DNA of 64,000 bases from Angiostrongylus vasorum (lineage: Eukaryota > Nematoda > Chromadorea > Rhabditida > Metastrongylidae): contig JADANN010000162.1 of assembly GCA_018806985.1 (NCBI GenBank), positions 1,385,501-1,449,500 on the forward strand. Reading direction: 5' to 3'. A program made the position numbers and the translations under genes. The notes below the pieces were generated by a model. It had not been told where the DNA came from, ran no database searches, and saw nothing but the letters and a program-made list of their open reading frames with translations. Shown piece after piece: positions 11,097 to 23,708 of the stretch (positions within the stretch are counted from its first letter, which is position 1; each line of letters starts with the position of its first letter).

Positions 11097-13859
11097 ATGG
11101 CGTCAAATTTGACGGTGAAAGTACATCCTGTGGTTTATATGACCATTGTGGATTCTTACCTCCGCCGACAGCGGCCAACAAAAGCTGGACAGCCGCCTAA
11201 TGACAAAGCTCTTGGTACTCTGATGGGCTTCTACGAAAAGGATGCTGTTCAGGTCACTAACTGTTTCGCAATACCATTTTGTGAGTCGCGTGATGATCTT
11301 GAACTTGATGATTCGTTCAATCAGCAAATGATTCAAATGCTGAAAAGGGCTGCGCCAACTGAGCAACCTGTGGGCTGGTTCTACACATCTTCTGATCTTT
11401 CTTCAAACTGCTTAATCTATCATGATTACTACAACAGAGTTATTAACGAGGTTTGTTCATTGTTTAAAAAAATCTACCACATTTTGTGACTGTGCCACTC
11501 ACTGAACAGATGGTCATCTTCTGTCTAAAAAAGGTGAAAGAAATAGGAAGGTTCTTCGACTTGATTAGATACTGCCTGATTCCTTTCTTTCCCTATTGTC
11601 TCATCATACTGCGAAGCTGGTTGTTTTTGAACGTGGAAAACATTTCATTTTGTAAATTCTCACTATTCGTCAGTCTGTGTGGCAAACTAATAACTATTTC
11701 TTGCTTGTAGTGCAGAATGTGACTTTTTTTTAAAGGATATGATTATCTTTTAAAGATATCGTTAGTTTCTGGGACCAGAATTATGGCAATTGGTTTGATT
11801 GGAAACTTGGGTTTATCACGTTTCTTTCGAGCTCTGCGCTTTTAGTCGTGGAACATACGCCTGGATGATATCTAGCAACAGATATGTACACTTTCTGGTG
11901 ATAAGTGTTGTTCACGCGTTTTGCTTTATGGTGGATTTTATGTGTGTCTTGAAGAAACTATAGTTTATGATTCCACGTACCTAGTATGTAAGGATTTGGC
12001 GCATATGGCGCAGCGGTTGGGGGCGCCCTGCAATACACATGGGATCGATCCCCGCCCCTTGGCCTACCAAACCTTACATACCTCCGAGGTGGGCAGATTG
12101 GTACCAGACCTGTCTGGGAAGATAGCAGCGCTGGCTTGGTAGATCGGTAGGCCACCGCGAGTGATTGTAAAGCCACATATGCATTCAGTCATCTCCAACG
12201 ATGCTTAATGAAGTCGAACGCATGACGCATCTCGTAGGAGATTTGGTCAATGCCGAGAACTGCGTCGTTTTATCCCTTTAGTACGTTTCCGTCAGTATTC
12301 CTCTTTGTGTAAATTTGTTTTTGAGGAATGTTTCGGTGGTTCATCGTTGTGTACCCATAGCACAGGTGGCCATCGGTCTTCGAACAGAATTCGCTTTTCG
12401 TGTTACTTCATAGAACCACTAAGAATGGCATGGTTTCTATTGCGAGAAATGGGCACTGAAGAATTGTTGTAGTGATGACTTCCTTTTTTCTTTTGTTTAA
12501 TTCTGCATTCATTTGAGTATTTTGACTCCCAAACTCAGTTCAGGGTCTTCGAAACATGTTCTTCCTGTGTCCAAGTGCAACTTCTATATTACCAGCATTT
12601 TCTGCCACATTCAACCTATTTTGATTCCACACAAGCTTGAATTTATTAGAAATATCAACTGTAAAGTTTAGAGCGAAATAGAGACATTAAGAAGCAATGT
12701 GAACTCAATGCCGCTTTCTAGGAATAAGGCGTGGAAGTTTGAACATTTGCAAAACTTCTCAGGTAACTGATAGAACTGAGGGCTATGGGTTTTTTCAGGT
12801 TTCGCGGAAGGAATCACCACCACTCATTCTGTTAACTCTCGATACAACGTTCTCTAGTGCTGATAACAAATATCGCATGCCTATGAGAGCCTATCTTAGG
12901 GTTAAGCTGTCATTCACTTCTTAAGCTACCTTCATCCAAAAGGAAAGTTTTATTGAATCTTTATAGAACGATGGCTGGTATTCCTCGTGCTCGGGATCCG
13001 CACTGCGCAATATTTAATCCACTTCGTGTCGAACTGGATGCTTTTCCGGGAGAGCGTGTAGCAATGCAGTTGATTGAGGTGAACGTTGCTATTACTCAAT
13101 ATTTTGAATGAGCAAACACGATGTTGTTACTTCATTCTTTACATATTAACAAGCTGACATTTCGGCGGATTTCTCCTTCTTCATAGTCTTCAGATCAAGT
13201 TGACTGCAGTCTGAAGCAAACACCTCCATACCAAATGGGAAATACTAAACCAAGATTTCAGTCTCATTGTCCCTAGAATAGCTTCTTCGCACACTCACTG
13301 CTTTCTATAAGTCTTCCACTGAGTAGTTCACGTGGAGACCAACCGCACAGAGCTCACATGGAAGTGTAATATCCCTCTCATATTAAAACGTCAGTGTTAA
13401 GTACTGTGTGAGATCATGCGTGACGACGAGACTCTCCTCTCTGCAGTTTGTTTTCGGTGTCCCCAGTTTTGAGAATTAGTGCTACTACTATTATTCATAG
13501 AGAAGATTTAGTGGGACTTTTACCTTGGAGCGATTTAGAATGCTCTTGACTCAAGACGTCGTGAAGTAACAATGGAGAATGGGCTGCAGCAGCTTGAGAG
13601 AAGTATCGCTAAGATAATTGAATGGCTTGAACGTCTTCTTGAGTATGTTAATGAGGTAATGTCTCGTAATGAACTTCCTGCTGACGCAACAATGGGTCGA
13701 CGACTAATGGATATTGTTAACACGGCTGCTACACACATGCTAGCCGAAAAATTTGATAGCCTTGTTAAGAATAGCCTTAGGGACTACATGATGATATCGT
13801 ACTTAGCCAATTTGACTAATACGCAACTTCAAATACACGAAAGGATGACAGACATCTAA
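11097..13859 (+). CDS. eif-3.F: translation initiation factor eIF3 subunit F
   Basis: Exons are 11097-11450, 12799-12900, 12967-13078 and 13539-13859 (TAA). The product is an MPN (Mov34/PAD1 N-terminal) subunit of eIF3, which binds the 40S ribosome. Visible blocks are KVHPVVYMTIVDSYLRR, ALGTLMGFYEKDAVQVTNCF, PVGWFYTSSDLSSNCLIYHD, ESPPLILLTLDTTF and the C-terminal helices ending RDYMMISYLANLTNTQLQIH. Strict joining of exons 2 and 3 gives a one-base conflict at 12898-12901, in a run of three G. With one G fewer, the junction reads AYLR-TMAGIP and the protein is 295 residues, the normal length as I recall it. A weaker donor at 12909 would also keep the frame, adding three residues. Intron 1 holds a SINE-A and intron 3 a Penelope terminal repeat. 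Confidence 0.95.
11995..12285 (+). repeat. SINE-A copy
   Basis: Head GGCGCAGCGGTTGG and box B GGGATCGATCCC, body TGGTACCAGACCTGTCTGGG, CCACCGCGAGTGATTGTAAA, tail near GCCGAGA then TTTATCCCTTTA. It lies in eif-3.F intron 1. Confidence 0.85.
13106..13385 (-). mobile_element. Penelope-like terminal-repeat fragment
   Basis: From ATGAGCAAACACGATG to CACATGGAAGTGTAATAT it parallels 55857-56120 (terminal repeat plus 3' untranslated end). Sense is minus. The hammerhead-like core at about 13152-13188 is present but mutated. It fills most of eif-3.F intron 3. Confidence 0.75.
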
Positions 13860-15224
13860 CTAGTCACTGTAGTTGTTTTTTTTATAATCCATTGTTTTGT
13901 TATATTCATCAAAGTTGTCATTTAATTCATCGACTGTGCTCCAAAAGCTAACACTTCATTCGATCCTCTCGACTTTTTATTCACTGTTACAAAAAGGCGT
14001 CAGACTAAGGAATGGGTTAGTGTTATGGCACTGACCATGCTTTTTTCAAAGAGCTGTTACTGAAGTTATATTAGCGTGTTGCACAGTTGGGTCTTGGAAG
14101 TTGTATCCATCAGTGATTATAAGTGTTTGTTATACTTCCGTGCGCTTCGCATTGTTTGATAAGATCGTTGTCAGTTGGTCAACTGAATTTGTTAAATGCT
14201 CAAGTGAGAATTATACGTGCTGAATACTTTTTTTTTTTACCACTTTCTCTTACTAGATGGTTGGTGATTGTTGTTTGATTTTCTCTGTGATAATTGGCGA
14301 TTACGAAAGATGCACCAAGAAAGAACAGCACTTTTGACTCAGTTAGCGGTTTCATCTCGTTTATATAAACGGCCGTTCATGAAATAAAGTTGCATGGGCT
14401 TATTTTGCAAAAAAGAAACTCGACGTAACATCCAATAGTATGAAGTGAGGTGAGTATGAGGTCGTGAAAAATTGAAAAGAAACCCAAATACTGATATTGT
14501 GATGGAGATGTCAGACTATTTGTCCAGTTCACTGTGCAACGTGGGGAGTTTCCCGCTTTTCATTCCATACTTCCGGTTTATAGCGTAGTTGTGAAACGCA
14601 ACGAAATCTGCGTAGTACGCTGACCTTGAGCGTTTGGCGCAAGATCGAGACCAAACGGTACGGATGGAACCTACAGTGGTGAGACATTTGATCTAATGAC
14701 CTACATGAATGGATCTTCATCTATGCAGAGGGGCTTTTGTGCCCACATGTGTTGGTGTGAACTATTTCCTTTTGAAGCAGTTTAATTTGCTGTACAAATG
14801 TATCCTGCTAAGTTTTTTTTGTAATCAGGCGAGGGCTTATCGAACATCGATTATCGTGGTGTGCCTTGGATATATAAAGTTACTTTTTATACTTAGTAGT
14901 TTACGAGAGATTTTTTTTGAACTGGTCTATTTCGTGATCGAAAGACTTGCGGGGGGAGGCAACAACTAGAGAGACTTTAGAAGAGAACGGAGGCATTTTA
15001 TTCCACTTCAGTACCGAGGTTCGAAACTTTGGAGCGTCTTATCGCTACAGTAAGATGGCTAATCAGTGAGAAGACTTGTATAGGTGGATTTTAGTGTAGT
15101 TATACAGCATCGGGGTTATCGAAATTATTTGTTTACACGAAAGCGTCGCGTTGTTAGAAGTCTAAACAATAACCTGACTATTTCTACGGATGATATTTGC
15201 ATATTTTTTTAATTTTATTTTATT
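13860..15224. other. downstream of eif-3.F, no gene recognised
   Basis: The 3' flank of eif-3.F. An AATAAA lies within ATGAAATAAAGTTG near 14381, rather far for the eif-3.F poly(A) site. ORFs are short and show no family features. Confidence 0.5.
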
Positions 15225-15505
15225 TGATCCGTCTTCACGTCTACTGTGCGGATCCCAGCACTTCCCACATTTGATTCGTTCCCTCTCATCCATTGTCCAT
15301 AAAGAGCTTCCAAATCTTACGTGTGGCTTGCTGGAGCGTTCCCAGTTGGTCTGCAGAGAGTGACTTTTTTCCCAGACAAGTCCGGTACCAACTTCCCGAG
15401 CCCGGAGAGATGAGAGGCTTGGTTGGCCCGGAGCGGAATCGAACTAGCCATCATGGTCGTGATGACGGACATCACTAACACTGTGCTATCCGCCTCCTGA
15501 TAACT
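15225..15505 (-). repeat. SINE-B copy
   Basis: Minus orientation. It shows the tail GTCTACTGTGCGGATCCCAG, body CAGACAAGTCCGGTACCAA and the box-B/box-A head GCGGAATCGAACTAG ... TGTGCTATCCGCC. Confidence 0.8.
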
Positions 15506-15889
15506 TACATAACAAGGAAGCAAATTTACCCATAACGGGCACACACCGTTTAGCGTGATTCTTCTAATGGAGTACGAGCGATTCTTCGTCGACTGAGGTC
15601 CTTCGGGTTTTTTGGCAATAGAAAATAATTTTTTAATAACCAGAGTGCTTTAGGGATTCTTAGTGTGACAGAATTATAGAAAAGCTTTTGCCCTATCGTT
15701 CTGTAGGTATGGGTGATACGTATGTTCTTATCTACTGTGTTACTGTGGTCAATTATGCAAATACATTGCTGTGAGCAGCTGGAAGTATTTTACATCCTGT
15801 GTTGAGTCTGTTTTAGTGTTTTTTATATCCGCACATTCCATGCAGTAACCTTGGTGATTAAAGTGAAGAAACAGCTAATTACAATGACT

Positions 15890-16145
15890 TGATACTTAAA
15901 TGGCCCGTCTTCAATGGTTGTGTGTACCCCAGCACAATCTCCATTTTTCGGAGATTTGCTGGTCAAGCCATTGTGGTTCCCTGGAATCTCGTGGTCAGCC
16001 TGAGCATAGTCTGCCCCAGGTCGTCACCATCACAGGCAGTCGCAGCTCTTGTGGATTAGAGGGAGATTTGCCACCACGCGATTTTGATACCAGGACGGTG
16101 GTGGATTCTGGCATTGGCATACTCTTTAGCGAGGCTTGCTGACGG
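15890..16145 (+). repeat. repeat D copy (3' truncated)
   Basis: It begins TTGATACTTAAATGGCCCGT, then CCATTGTGGTTCCCTGGAAT, GGTCGTCACC, AGAGGGAGATTTGCCACCAC and ACCAGGACGGTGGTGGATTC. The second half of the family is missing. It is inverted relative to the copy at 16405. Confidence 0.8.
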
Positions 16146-16404
16146 ATTACAATGACACTGAGCAAAATTCGGGAACATCAGGTGCGCTTAGAACCCGCGA
16201 TTACTACCCTTTAATTGCTCGTCAAATTACTGGATAATGGTCTTCTTCGAAGGAAGGTTTTTTAAAAAATAAATCTTTAAATGTTGAGAGTGGCTTTCTA
16301 CTCCCAACTCTTGTATTTTGATCTGCTTTCGACTAGCTATCAAATGAACTTTAACAGTGCGGTGGAGAAAAGTTCTGGAACGTAATAAATTAAAAAATGG
16401 ACAC

Positions 16405-16795
16405 TATAGTATCCATACCCTCTCAACGGTTTACCGCCTCATGGTGGATGGGAGGTGTTCCTGGGTGTCGGATTGCGACGTACAGCGGTGGATTCATCCC
16501 CTGGCAGGGTCTCCCAAGCTGAGAAGGAGTCCGGCGTTTCCATTAGGAAGCCTAGCTAAGAGTAAACCAATACCACCACCGTCCTGGTATCGAAGCCGAA
16601 TGGTGGTAAATCTCCCTCTGATCCACAAAGGCTGCGACTGCCTGTGGTGGTGAAGACCTGGGGCAGACTTTGGCCAGGTTGACCTCGGGACTCCAGGGAA
16701 CTACAATGGCTTAACCAGCAAATCTCCAAAGAATGGAGATTATGCTGGGGCCCGCACAACCAGTGAGGACGGGCCATTCAAGTATCAAGTAAGTG
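16405..16795 (-). repeat. repeat D copy, near full length
   Basis: Starts CTCAACGGTTTACCGCCTCA and ends GGCCATTCAAGTATCAAG. It is about 390 bp and belongs to the same family as 15890, 22945, 30866, 44195 and 44628. Confidence 0.85.
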
Positions 16796-17795
16796 TAGTA
16801 TCCATACCAGGCGCTGCAGGTTTACGTTGTGGTGCATGCAATTTATGTATGTGTGTGAGCCTATCATGAATGATATATATCTCATATCGTGCGTGGCAAA
16901 GAAGTAGGTGTCTTCTCACGCAGTCAGCACCCAATACGCCACCGACCGTATCAAGAGAAACTGGTGTAGTTTGTTTTACAAGTTTTTTGAAATCCCCAAG
17001 TTTTTTATTTTTTCTATCTATTGGAAATTATCGGCAAATGTGGAAATTTTTGCGAGCCTGTCAGTACGTTTTACTTTCCATGAAGGGGTGCAGATGGTAT
17101 GCGGTATGGCAAAAATAAAGCAAACATCAGTTGCCATTTGTTCTCGTCTTGACAGTGTCTGTGTTGAGGGCATGGTCATAGGTAGCAAGTCGCGGCTATT
17201 TCTTTGCCGTCGTGAGGGAGAAGTTTTCATAGAGAGTGCATAGAATCGTCAGTCCAGTAGTGTTTACGAAAGAGAAACTACTTCGCAGTATGACTTTGTT
17301 GCAAGCAGCTGTTGTCTGTTTCCGTTCCCATCCTTCTCTTCAAAATGTCTGCTAGGTTGTTTTCATTTTTCTAATTGTTTGTCATCTAACTCACTATATG
17401 AGTCATACATGACTCATGTATCTCTGAAAATCAATTAGCCTTTGAGCTTATATTACAATCACTCGAAAAACATACCTATGCTCATGGTGAACTTTCTTAA
17501 TGAAAACAAAGAACACTGATTTCTAAATGGTTTCTTTTCAATAAAATATAAGTGCGCTTATTCTACCACAATGGAATTAAAGCTTTCCAAATCTTAAGAG
17601 TCATTTTTTCTTTATCTTTTTTTTCCGTTAAGGTTAGAATTTTGGTTAAGCGAGGATCATTTCTTACAGGAACACACGGTGTTTTCCATGAATGAAAAGT
17701 CGGTCATTTACCGTATTTGCGATTTTTTTCTTAAATATAGAATAAATGGATTGCTGTTTTTTTTGATAAGCATACAAGAGATTGTTACTATGAAA
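16796..17795. other. no gene recognised
   Basis: About 1 kb of mixed sequence. An ORF near 16908-17243 and its shadow on the other strand lack splice sites and motifs that would let me call a gene. Confidence 0.4.
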
Positions 17796-18072
17796 AAAAG
17801 GATAAAGCTCTCGGCGTTGATCAATTCCTGAAGGATGCATTCGACTTCATTAATCATCGTTGGAGGTGATTGAATGCCGACCTGGCCTTTACAATGACTT
17901 GCAGTGGCCTACCGATGTATCGAGCCAGTGCTGCTATCCTCATAGACAAGTCTGGTACGAAATTGCCAACCCCGGGAGTATGGAGGGCTTGGTGTGCTCG
18001 AGGCGCGAGATCGAACCAACGACCGCGTATGTATCGCAGGGCACCCCTTACCATTGCGCTACACGAGTTTTG
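17796..18072 (-). repeat. SINE-A copy
   Basis: Tail AAGGATAAAGCTCTCGGCGT at the left. At the right is the tRNA-like head with box B (AGATCGAACC) and box A (CATTGCGCTACACG), in minus orientation. Confidence 0.85.
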
Positions 18073-18084
18073 CTGCTACTATGC

Positions 18085-18735
18085 TATCTATTTCTCTACA
18101 AAAGCTGACGTTCCGGCGGATTTCACCTTCTTAAAAGCCTTTAAGTGTCAAGTTAACTGCAATCTCGTTTGCCGAACACCTCTGTTATTGCTTTCTGTGA
18201 GTCCTCCAATGAGAACACGTGGGGACCAATTGCACAGAATTCACTAAAATATCGGACTAAAATATTGTGTGGGATCATTCTGGAGTTAATCCAGATTGCC
18301 GCGAGGATTTGACGCGCTGATATTTTAGATTCCTGTGCTGAGGATAGCGACTTTTACTCAAAATCCTCTTCGTTACGTTTCCGTATCCAGTGCGCGCCCA
18401 GTGGAGTTTTTGGTTTCAATTTAAATCCGGACTAGGTATTCTTTCAAACAGACGCAGAGTGGTCAGAGTTCCGCCAGTGTATTCTTCACTACGGGCTTCA
18501 CAAAAAAAACAGGTAAACTGTACTATTATGCAATTTTTTGCTTGGGTATCCGGTGGTGTTCTATCGCTGTTACCGAATTCCCCCAGACCGGCCCTTCTCA
18601 GGCAACGTTTTACAGCTGCACTTATTTCGTTCGAAATAAGGAGCAGGATAAACGGGACCTTATTCTAGCTGGAATTGTCGTTTGGGGACATGATATTTCC
18701 ACTGCACATGTTCCGAGAGCTACAGTTTCTTAGCT
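18085..18735 (-). mobile_element. Penelope-like fragment (terminal repeat to linker)
   Basis: The left end carries a decayed terminal repeat (GCTGACGTTCCGGCGGATTT). Internal blocks match 56000-56720, including CGGCCCTTCTCA and AGGATAAACGGGACCTTATT. Sense is minus. It directly abuts the preceding SINE-A. Confidence 0.75.
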
Positions 18736-19379
18736 ATAGGAAACACAAGTAGGAAAAAATTGGTTCTTGACAAGTGATCTGTACTCTTAGAGCGATAGGG
18801 CAGGATCCCCTTTAGAATTATGTAAGGACGTCAGATCTTCAAATTTTCGGAATCTCGTTGAAGCAATGGCACAATCGCTTTTCAGCCATCTGATGCATTG
18901 GAGCTTACTGTTTCAAATTTTGTTACCAGCTCAGGTTTGTTCTCTTGGGCAAGTAGGTTGCTAGTACGATTGTCACCTCCTCTCTTTCTTTTTTATACGT
19001 CAGCGAAAGTAGTTTCAAAGAATGACTGCGCTTTTTCTCGACGGTTTTCCTATTGTGCCAACAATCCGTGTTTTTATTTACTTCACGGGAGATCGTAACG
19101 AACTTGTAGGTGTCCGAAGTGTTCCATCGTTAGCGGGTGTCATCGTGTTTTACAAATCAGTTGGTCACCAGTTGTGCTGCTTTACACCTGTTTTACCACT
19201 TCACGACATGCAATCGTCTGTTTTATAGATGGTGTGGACCCATAGTTCTCTGTTCTTCCTAGTTTCAGACATGCTGATGTTTAACTGTAATTTTTCTAAA
19301 AACTCAATAAAGTTGTATTTTCCAGGAAACAGTTTTTTTAGTGGAATTTCATCTTCATTTATCTATCAACTCCTTCATT

Positions 19380-19985
19380 TACTCATTAGGTTGTTCCAAA
19401 ATCAATGGCGGATTTCAACGCTTGTTTTCTAAAGCGGGATATCTCAGCTTAATAACCTTTATCACACGAAATGGACACGCATAGAAACTGTATAATTTCA
19501 CCAACGAGAAACATTTATGATTATACCAGTTGTTTAAAATTTCAAGCTCCTAGAGGCGATCAAGTGGTCGGAGGCAGTCTCGCCCTTGGCTGTGTTTCTG
19601 GAGCACTTCTCGCACAGGAAGTTGTAAAAGTGGCAGTCGAAGGAGAGGTCCGGCTAGTGTGCTGGATGAGAAAGGGTTTCATAGCCCAGCTTGTTCAACC
19701 GTTGCAACGCCAGTAGTACAATGTGTTACCGTTTCGTATGGCATCTATCTGTCAAGCTTCTTCGGCCCAGCGGTTTTTAGATGGTCCCAGTCAGTTGAGA
19801 TGCCTGCACCGTGTTCTCTTGCAATTGCACGAACAGTTGTGCGTATGTTTGCTTCCAACAAAGCGTTCATTTCACAGTTGTCGGTAGCGAAGGATCACTC
19901 CGACCTCTTCACCTTCAGCATCGAATTCACCACGACAAAGCTTTTTGAAACCGAAGTCGTGCAGTGAATTCGTTGACACTTCCTT
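19380..19985 (-). mobile_element. degenerate mariner (Tc1/mariner superfamily) with internal deletion
   Basis: The left end ATTAGGTTGTTCCAAAATC is a mariner-type terminal inverted repeat next to TA. On the minus strand a helix-turn-helix block (ALLEANIRTTVRAIAREHG, then KKLDR) is followed by the catalytic-region block NKLGYETLSHPAH and a stop where YSPDL is expected. Frames are broken and the region between the blocks is deleted. I could not find the second terminal repeat. Confidence 0.75.
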
Positions 19986-20146
19986 GGCCCCATATGGATT
20001 TATAAACATAAATATGCATTGGTATTTCGAGCCCTTTCCGTTGTGTTCGACCGAGTACCAGTTCGTAGAACTGAATTTTCCGAAATTTGTTGTTCTGACA
20101 TATGAAGTCCTAACCTAAAAAATTTGCCAGGAATACTGATTGTATG

Positions 20147-20372
20147 GGGCGCGTGTAGCGCAGTGATCGGAGGCGCCCACATATTGGTTCGATCCCGAGG
20201 CCCCATACTCACCAAGCATTCCATCCCTCCGAGGTCGGCGAGTTGGTATCAGACTTCTCTGGGAGGATCGCATCACTGGCTCGTAAAGGTGAGATATGCA
20301 TTCAATCACATCTATTGCATGGCGCATCCCTCAGAGATTGATCAACGCCGAGACTTTTATCCCTTATCCTTC
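20147..20372 (+). repeat. SINE-A copy (slightly shortened)
   Basis: GCGCGTGTAGCGCAGTGATC head, TTCGATCCC box B, body with an internal deletion around CATCACTGGCTCG, tail GATCAACGCCGAGA then TTTATCCCTTATCCTT. Confidence 0.85.
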
Positions 20373-22647
20373 AACAGTTTGCATTAGAATTCAGTTTTAT
20401 GGTGCAAAAATTCATAATTGCTCACTGGTATAGCATTCGAAAGAAAAGCCGTTCCCAAAACACCTGGAAGAAAATGGAATTACAAATCATTCTTTGATTT
20501 CCGATAAACCCAATACTTGTTCCATATGTTCGGTCCCTCACGGCCTTGTAGCTCTACGGTTTGCCGAGGAATTATTGTCTATGATAGAGCGGCACGTCAC
20601 AGAACGTTAGGTTTTATAACGTCACATTTTACTCGAATTATGGTCATTGCGGAGTGCTTGTTTTCATTATGCAAATGTAAAAATGAAAGCTATTAAATGT
20701 GAATAGTATCTACCTACTTGGATACTTGGACGGTTCACAAGTTGTGCGGACCCCAGCACATCTGCCATTCGTTGCTTTCCTGCGCAGACGTCGTCCATGG
20801 TGGTGGTTTTATTAGAGCAATAGATAATACTTATGTAAAATAAATGTGTATTCAAGAACTTAACAACTGTTTTTTAAACGTCTGGACAGTTCTTTAGAAG
20901 TTCTGAGGTTCAAAGAAAGCCTGATGTTGTTTCGAATAGAATGTGCTCGTCGGTGTTTAGCATCGTTCACATGTACCAGTCGTCCATGTCATCGTTTAAT
21001 GTCTCTATTTTCTCTACTTTTCGTTGTTTCTTAGCTTTTTCATTTCATTTTTCTTCTATTTCTTCTTGAGCTCTTTAAACTTCAGGCTTCGAGTGGTGTT
21101 TGCGAGCCACAGTCCATAGGAAGTCTTGGAGAAGTCCAGAGCACAGCGCTCCATTTCATAGGCTGACCAGAAGGACACCCGATCGATAGTGGTGGGAACT
21201 CGTATGTCGTTGTTCTCGACTCTCTGTAAGGCAGAGCACTTCTCTTTTTCTCTGAATCAGCTGTTAGAGGAGGTTTTCTGTTCATCACTACAATGACCAG
21301 AGCTTTTGAGACTTCACTTATCGTTTGCTGAGTGAGTAGAGCTTTTGTCAGTACTGCAGTTAGTAGTGTTGTACTGTCAGTTAGTACTACAGTCCTGAAG
21401 TGTTATCAATTAAAAGCCAACCGGTTCCTCTCTCATTTAACATTATGTACAGTTTGGCAGCTGAATGCCTTATGTTCAGCTACTTTGACGCCTAAAAATC
21501 CAAGTGAACTTTTTTTCAATCCCAATGTCGTCGTTCCTTATGGCCAACCTTCATCTCGTGAACATGAAAACTGAAATCTTTGAGCCACTTCAGTGTTGTG
21601 AATCATCTTACTGAAAATCTTGTCATACTTGGGTGGCCCAATAAGTCATATGAATGTTAAGTTTTTGCCCAGAAAGAGGAATTTGTAATCCGTGAAGAGG
21701 ATTATTGGCAAACTCAGATCTCCATAGCATCGTTCGCAGTTGCTTACTTCACGAATAACACTGAGGTATTGCATACTAAGTAGGTGTGATATGGAGGTTT
21801 ATGAATCGGCATTCGAATGAAGAATTCATTTCGAAAGCCTCTGTATCTACCCAGAATTCCTCCATAATCGTAAGATTTGCGATTTTTTTTGTGAAATGTA
21901 GCGATTCCAGGGTCATGGGATTTTCTAGAACTCTGGCCATATTTCATTTTTTTTTCTTTTATGCTCATACATTGTCCCATCTCTTCGGTGGACTATGAAG
22001 TAGGTGTTTATAGATGTTTCTGAGGAACAGTAGGAACAGATTGACTAGCGACTTTGTAGTGGTGGTCGGTAGTGCTCGGCTAATGCGACCCAACTTCCAC
22101 GCTGTTCGGAGAGTACTGAATAGCAGCGCTTGCTGCTGTGTAACAGGAATATAGGTTTTTTTCGTGGTACATTTGCTTTTCATCTGGTATTGGCTTGTAC
22201 TGATAAGTGTTAGCTGATAGAAATCACTGTTTCCTGCAAGGAAAAAATGCGCTCCTTCCCTCTTCTGCCAACTGTTACTTGGTTATTGTTGTAAACTCGA
22301 TGGTCACATTTCCCCTTGTTGCTTTTTTCTTAATAACGGAAGAAACAATGCATTTGAATCATTTTACTAGCGGTGGTTCCGTTTTAGATATTCCTGTTTA
22401 GTGGTGGTCGACAATCCCTATGAGGTTGATCAACGCCGAGAGCTTTGTCTTTTTTAGTGTATATCCTTCTGAGGATTAGCTGACCATTCAGTATTGAGAG
22501 GTATTTTCTGCCGGTTGCTGATTTTAGATTGTTGTGTAATGAACTAGTCATCTTTAATAAACTGTGTTTCTCCTGTATACGAAAGTATAATATGGTTAAT
22601 GGTTCGACAATCATTGCGAGTATTTCATTGCCTGTCGGGAATTATTG
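20373..22647. other. long gene-poor stretch
   Basis: I find no exon chain here. A fragment of repeat D (about 20718-20772, GGATACTTGGACGG then GCGGACCCCAGCAC) is present, and the remainder is unassigned. Confidence 0.4.
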
Positions 22648-22920
22648 GGACGCGTGTAGCGCAGTGGTCGGAGGCACCTTGCAACACATACGTGGAATCC
22701 ATCGCCACGTCACAGGCTCACCAAGCCTTCCATCCCTCCGGGGACGCCGAGTTAGTACCAAACTTGTCTGGGAAGATAGCAGCACTGGCTCGATGCATCG
22801 ATAAGCTACCGCGAGTCATTGTAAAGGCCAGATATACATTCAAGCACCTCTAGCGATGCTTAATGAAGTTGAGTGTATGGCGCATCCCACAGCGATTAAT
22901 AAACGCCAGTAGCTTTACTT
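22648..22920 (+). repeat. SINE-A copy
   Basis: GACGCGTGTAGCGCAGTGGT head, body AAACTTGTCTGGGAAGATAG and CTCGATGCATCGATAAGC, tail AGCTTTACTTTTT. Confidence 0.85.
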
Positions 22921-22944
22921 TTTAAATTTTATTGAGGATTATTG

Positions 22945-23228
22945 TTGGAAGGTCTCCCAAGCTGAGAGGGAGCCTGGCTAGTAGTGAACCAATACCAGGG
23001 TCCACCACCGTTCTGGTATCAAAGTTGGGTGGTGGCAAGTCTCCCTCTGATCCACAAGGGCTGCGACTGCCTGGGGTGGTGAAGACCTGGGACAGACTTT
23101 GACCAGGCTGACTTCGGGATTCCAGGGAACCACAATGGCTTAACCAGCAATTCTTCGAAAAAGGGAGATTTGTGCTGGGGCCCGAACAACCAGTGAGGAC
23201 GGGCCATTCAAGTATCAAGTATCAACTA
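22945..23228 (-). repeat. repeat D copy (truncated)
   Basis: Runs from GGAAGGTCTCCCAAGCTGAG to GGCCATTCAAGTATCAAG. The GGTTTACCGCC end is missing. Confidence 0.8.
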
Positions 23229-23708
23229 AGTATTGTTGTTGGAAGTACGGATCTTTGTTTCTTTCCAGATCGAGCCAGGTTGCCCAGTGAACTGACATTT
23301 CGTTGTTGTTGATAGCCTATTAAAAACCGGGATATGATGTGAGCTACCAATTCTATGATTGTTTACAGGCCTTGAATGTGCAAACCTCTCCACTTTGTTT
23401 ATTTTCTGTCCGTAAATAAGATAAGCGCTAGGGGTAAATACGTCTATTTACGAATGAAGGATGAAGGCAAATATTAAGTGATGTGTTTCAAAGTTCTTCA
23501 CTTTCGTTGTATAGTGCCAGTGATGTTTGCTTTTGGACCGAAAAACCACCTACGTGAGTATTAGAAACATTTGAGACGTCTTTGATTACTTTCATAAGAG
23601 TTTCATTCCTCCTTGGGCAGATCTTGTTCAAATTCTGCTTCATAGTGCGCTTCAAAATGCATTCTTACTTCCAATTAAAGCTCAAATCTGTCTATAAGAT
23701 TTCCAGAA
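23229..23708. other. upstream region of ttll-12
   Basis: AT-rich. It ends in the acceptor TTTCCAG at 23706, two bases before the ttll-12 start codon, so trans-splicing is likely. No TATA box stands out. Confidence 0.45.

Noticed and set aside
15892..16777. Protein-coding call for ORFs containing WLCGPQHNLH-type repeats
   Set aside because: The same peptide recurs at 16556, 22922 and 44220 because it is translated from repeat D.
16908..17243. 111-codon ORF as a gene
   Set aside because: It has no splice sites, family motif or neighbour logic, and an opposite-strand frame is equally open.
22648..22720. tRNA gene
   Set aside because: Box A and box B are present, but the cloverleaf is incomplete and the sequence continues into the SINE-A body. 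The same applies to the SINE-B and SINE-C heads.
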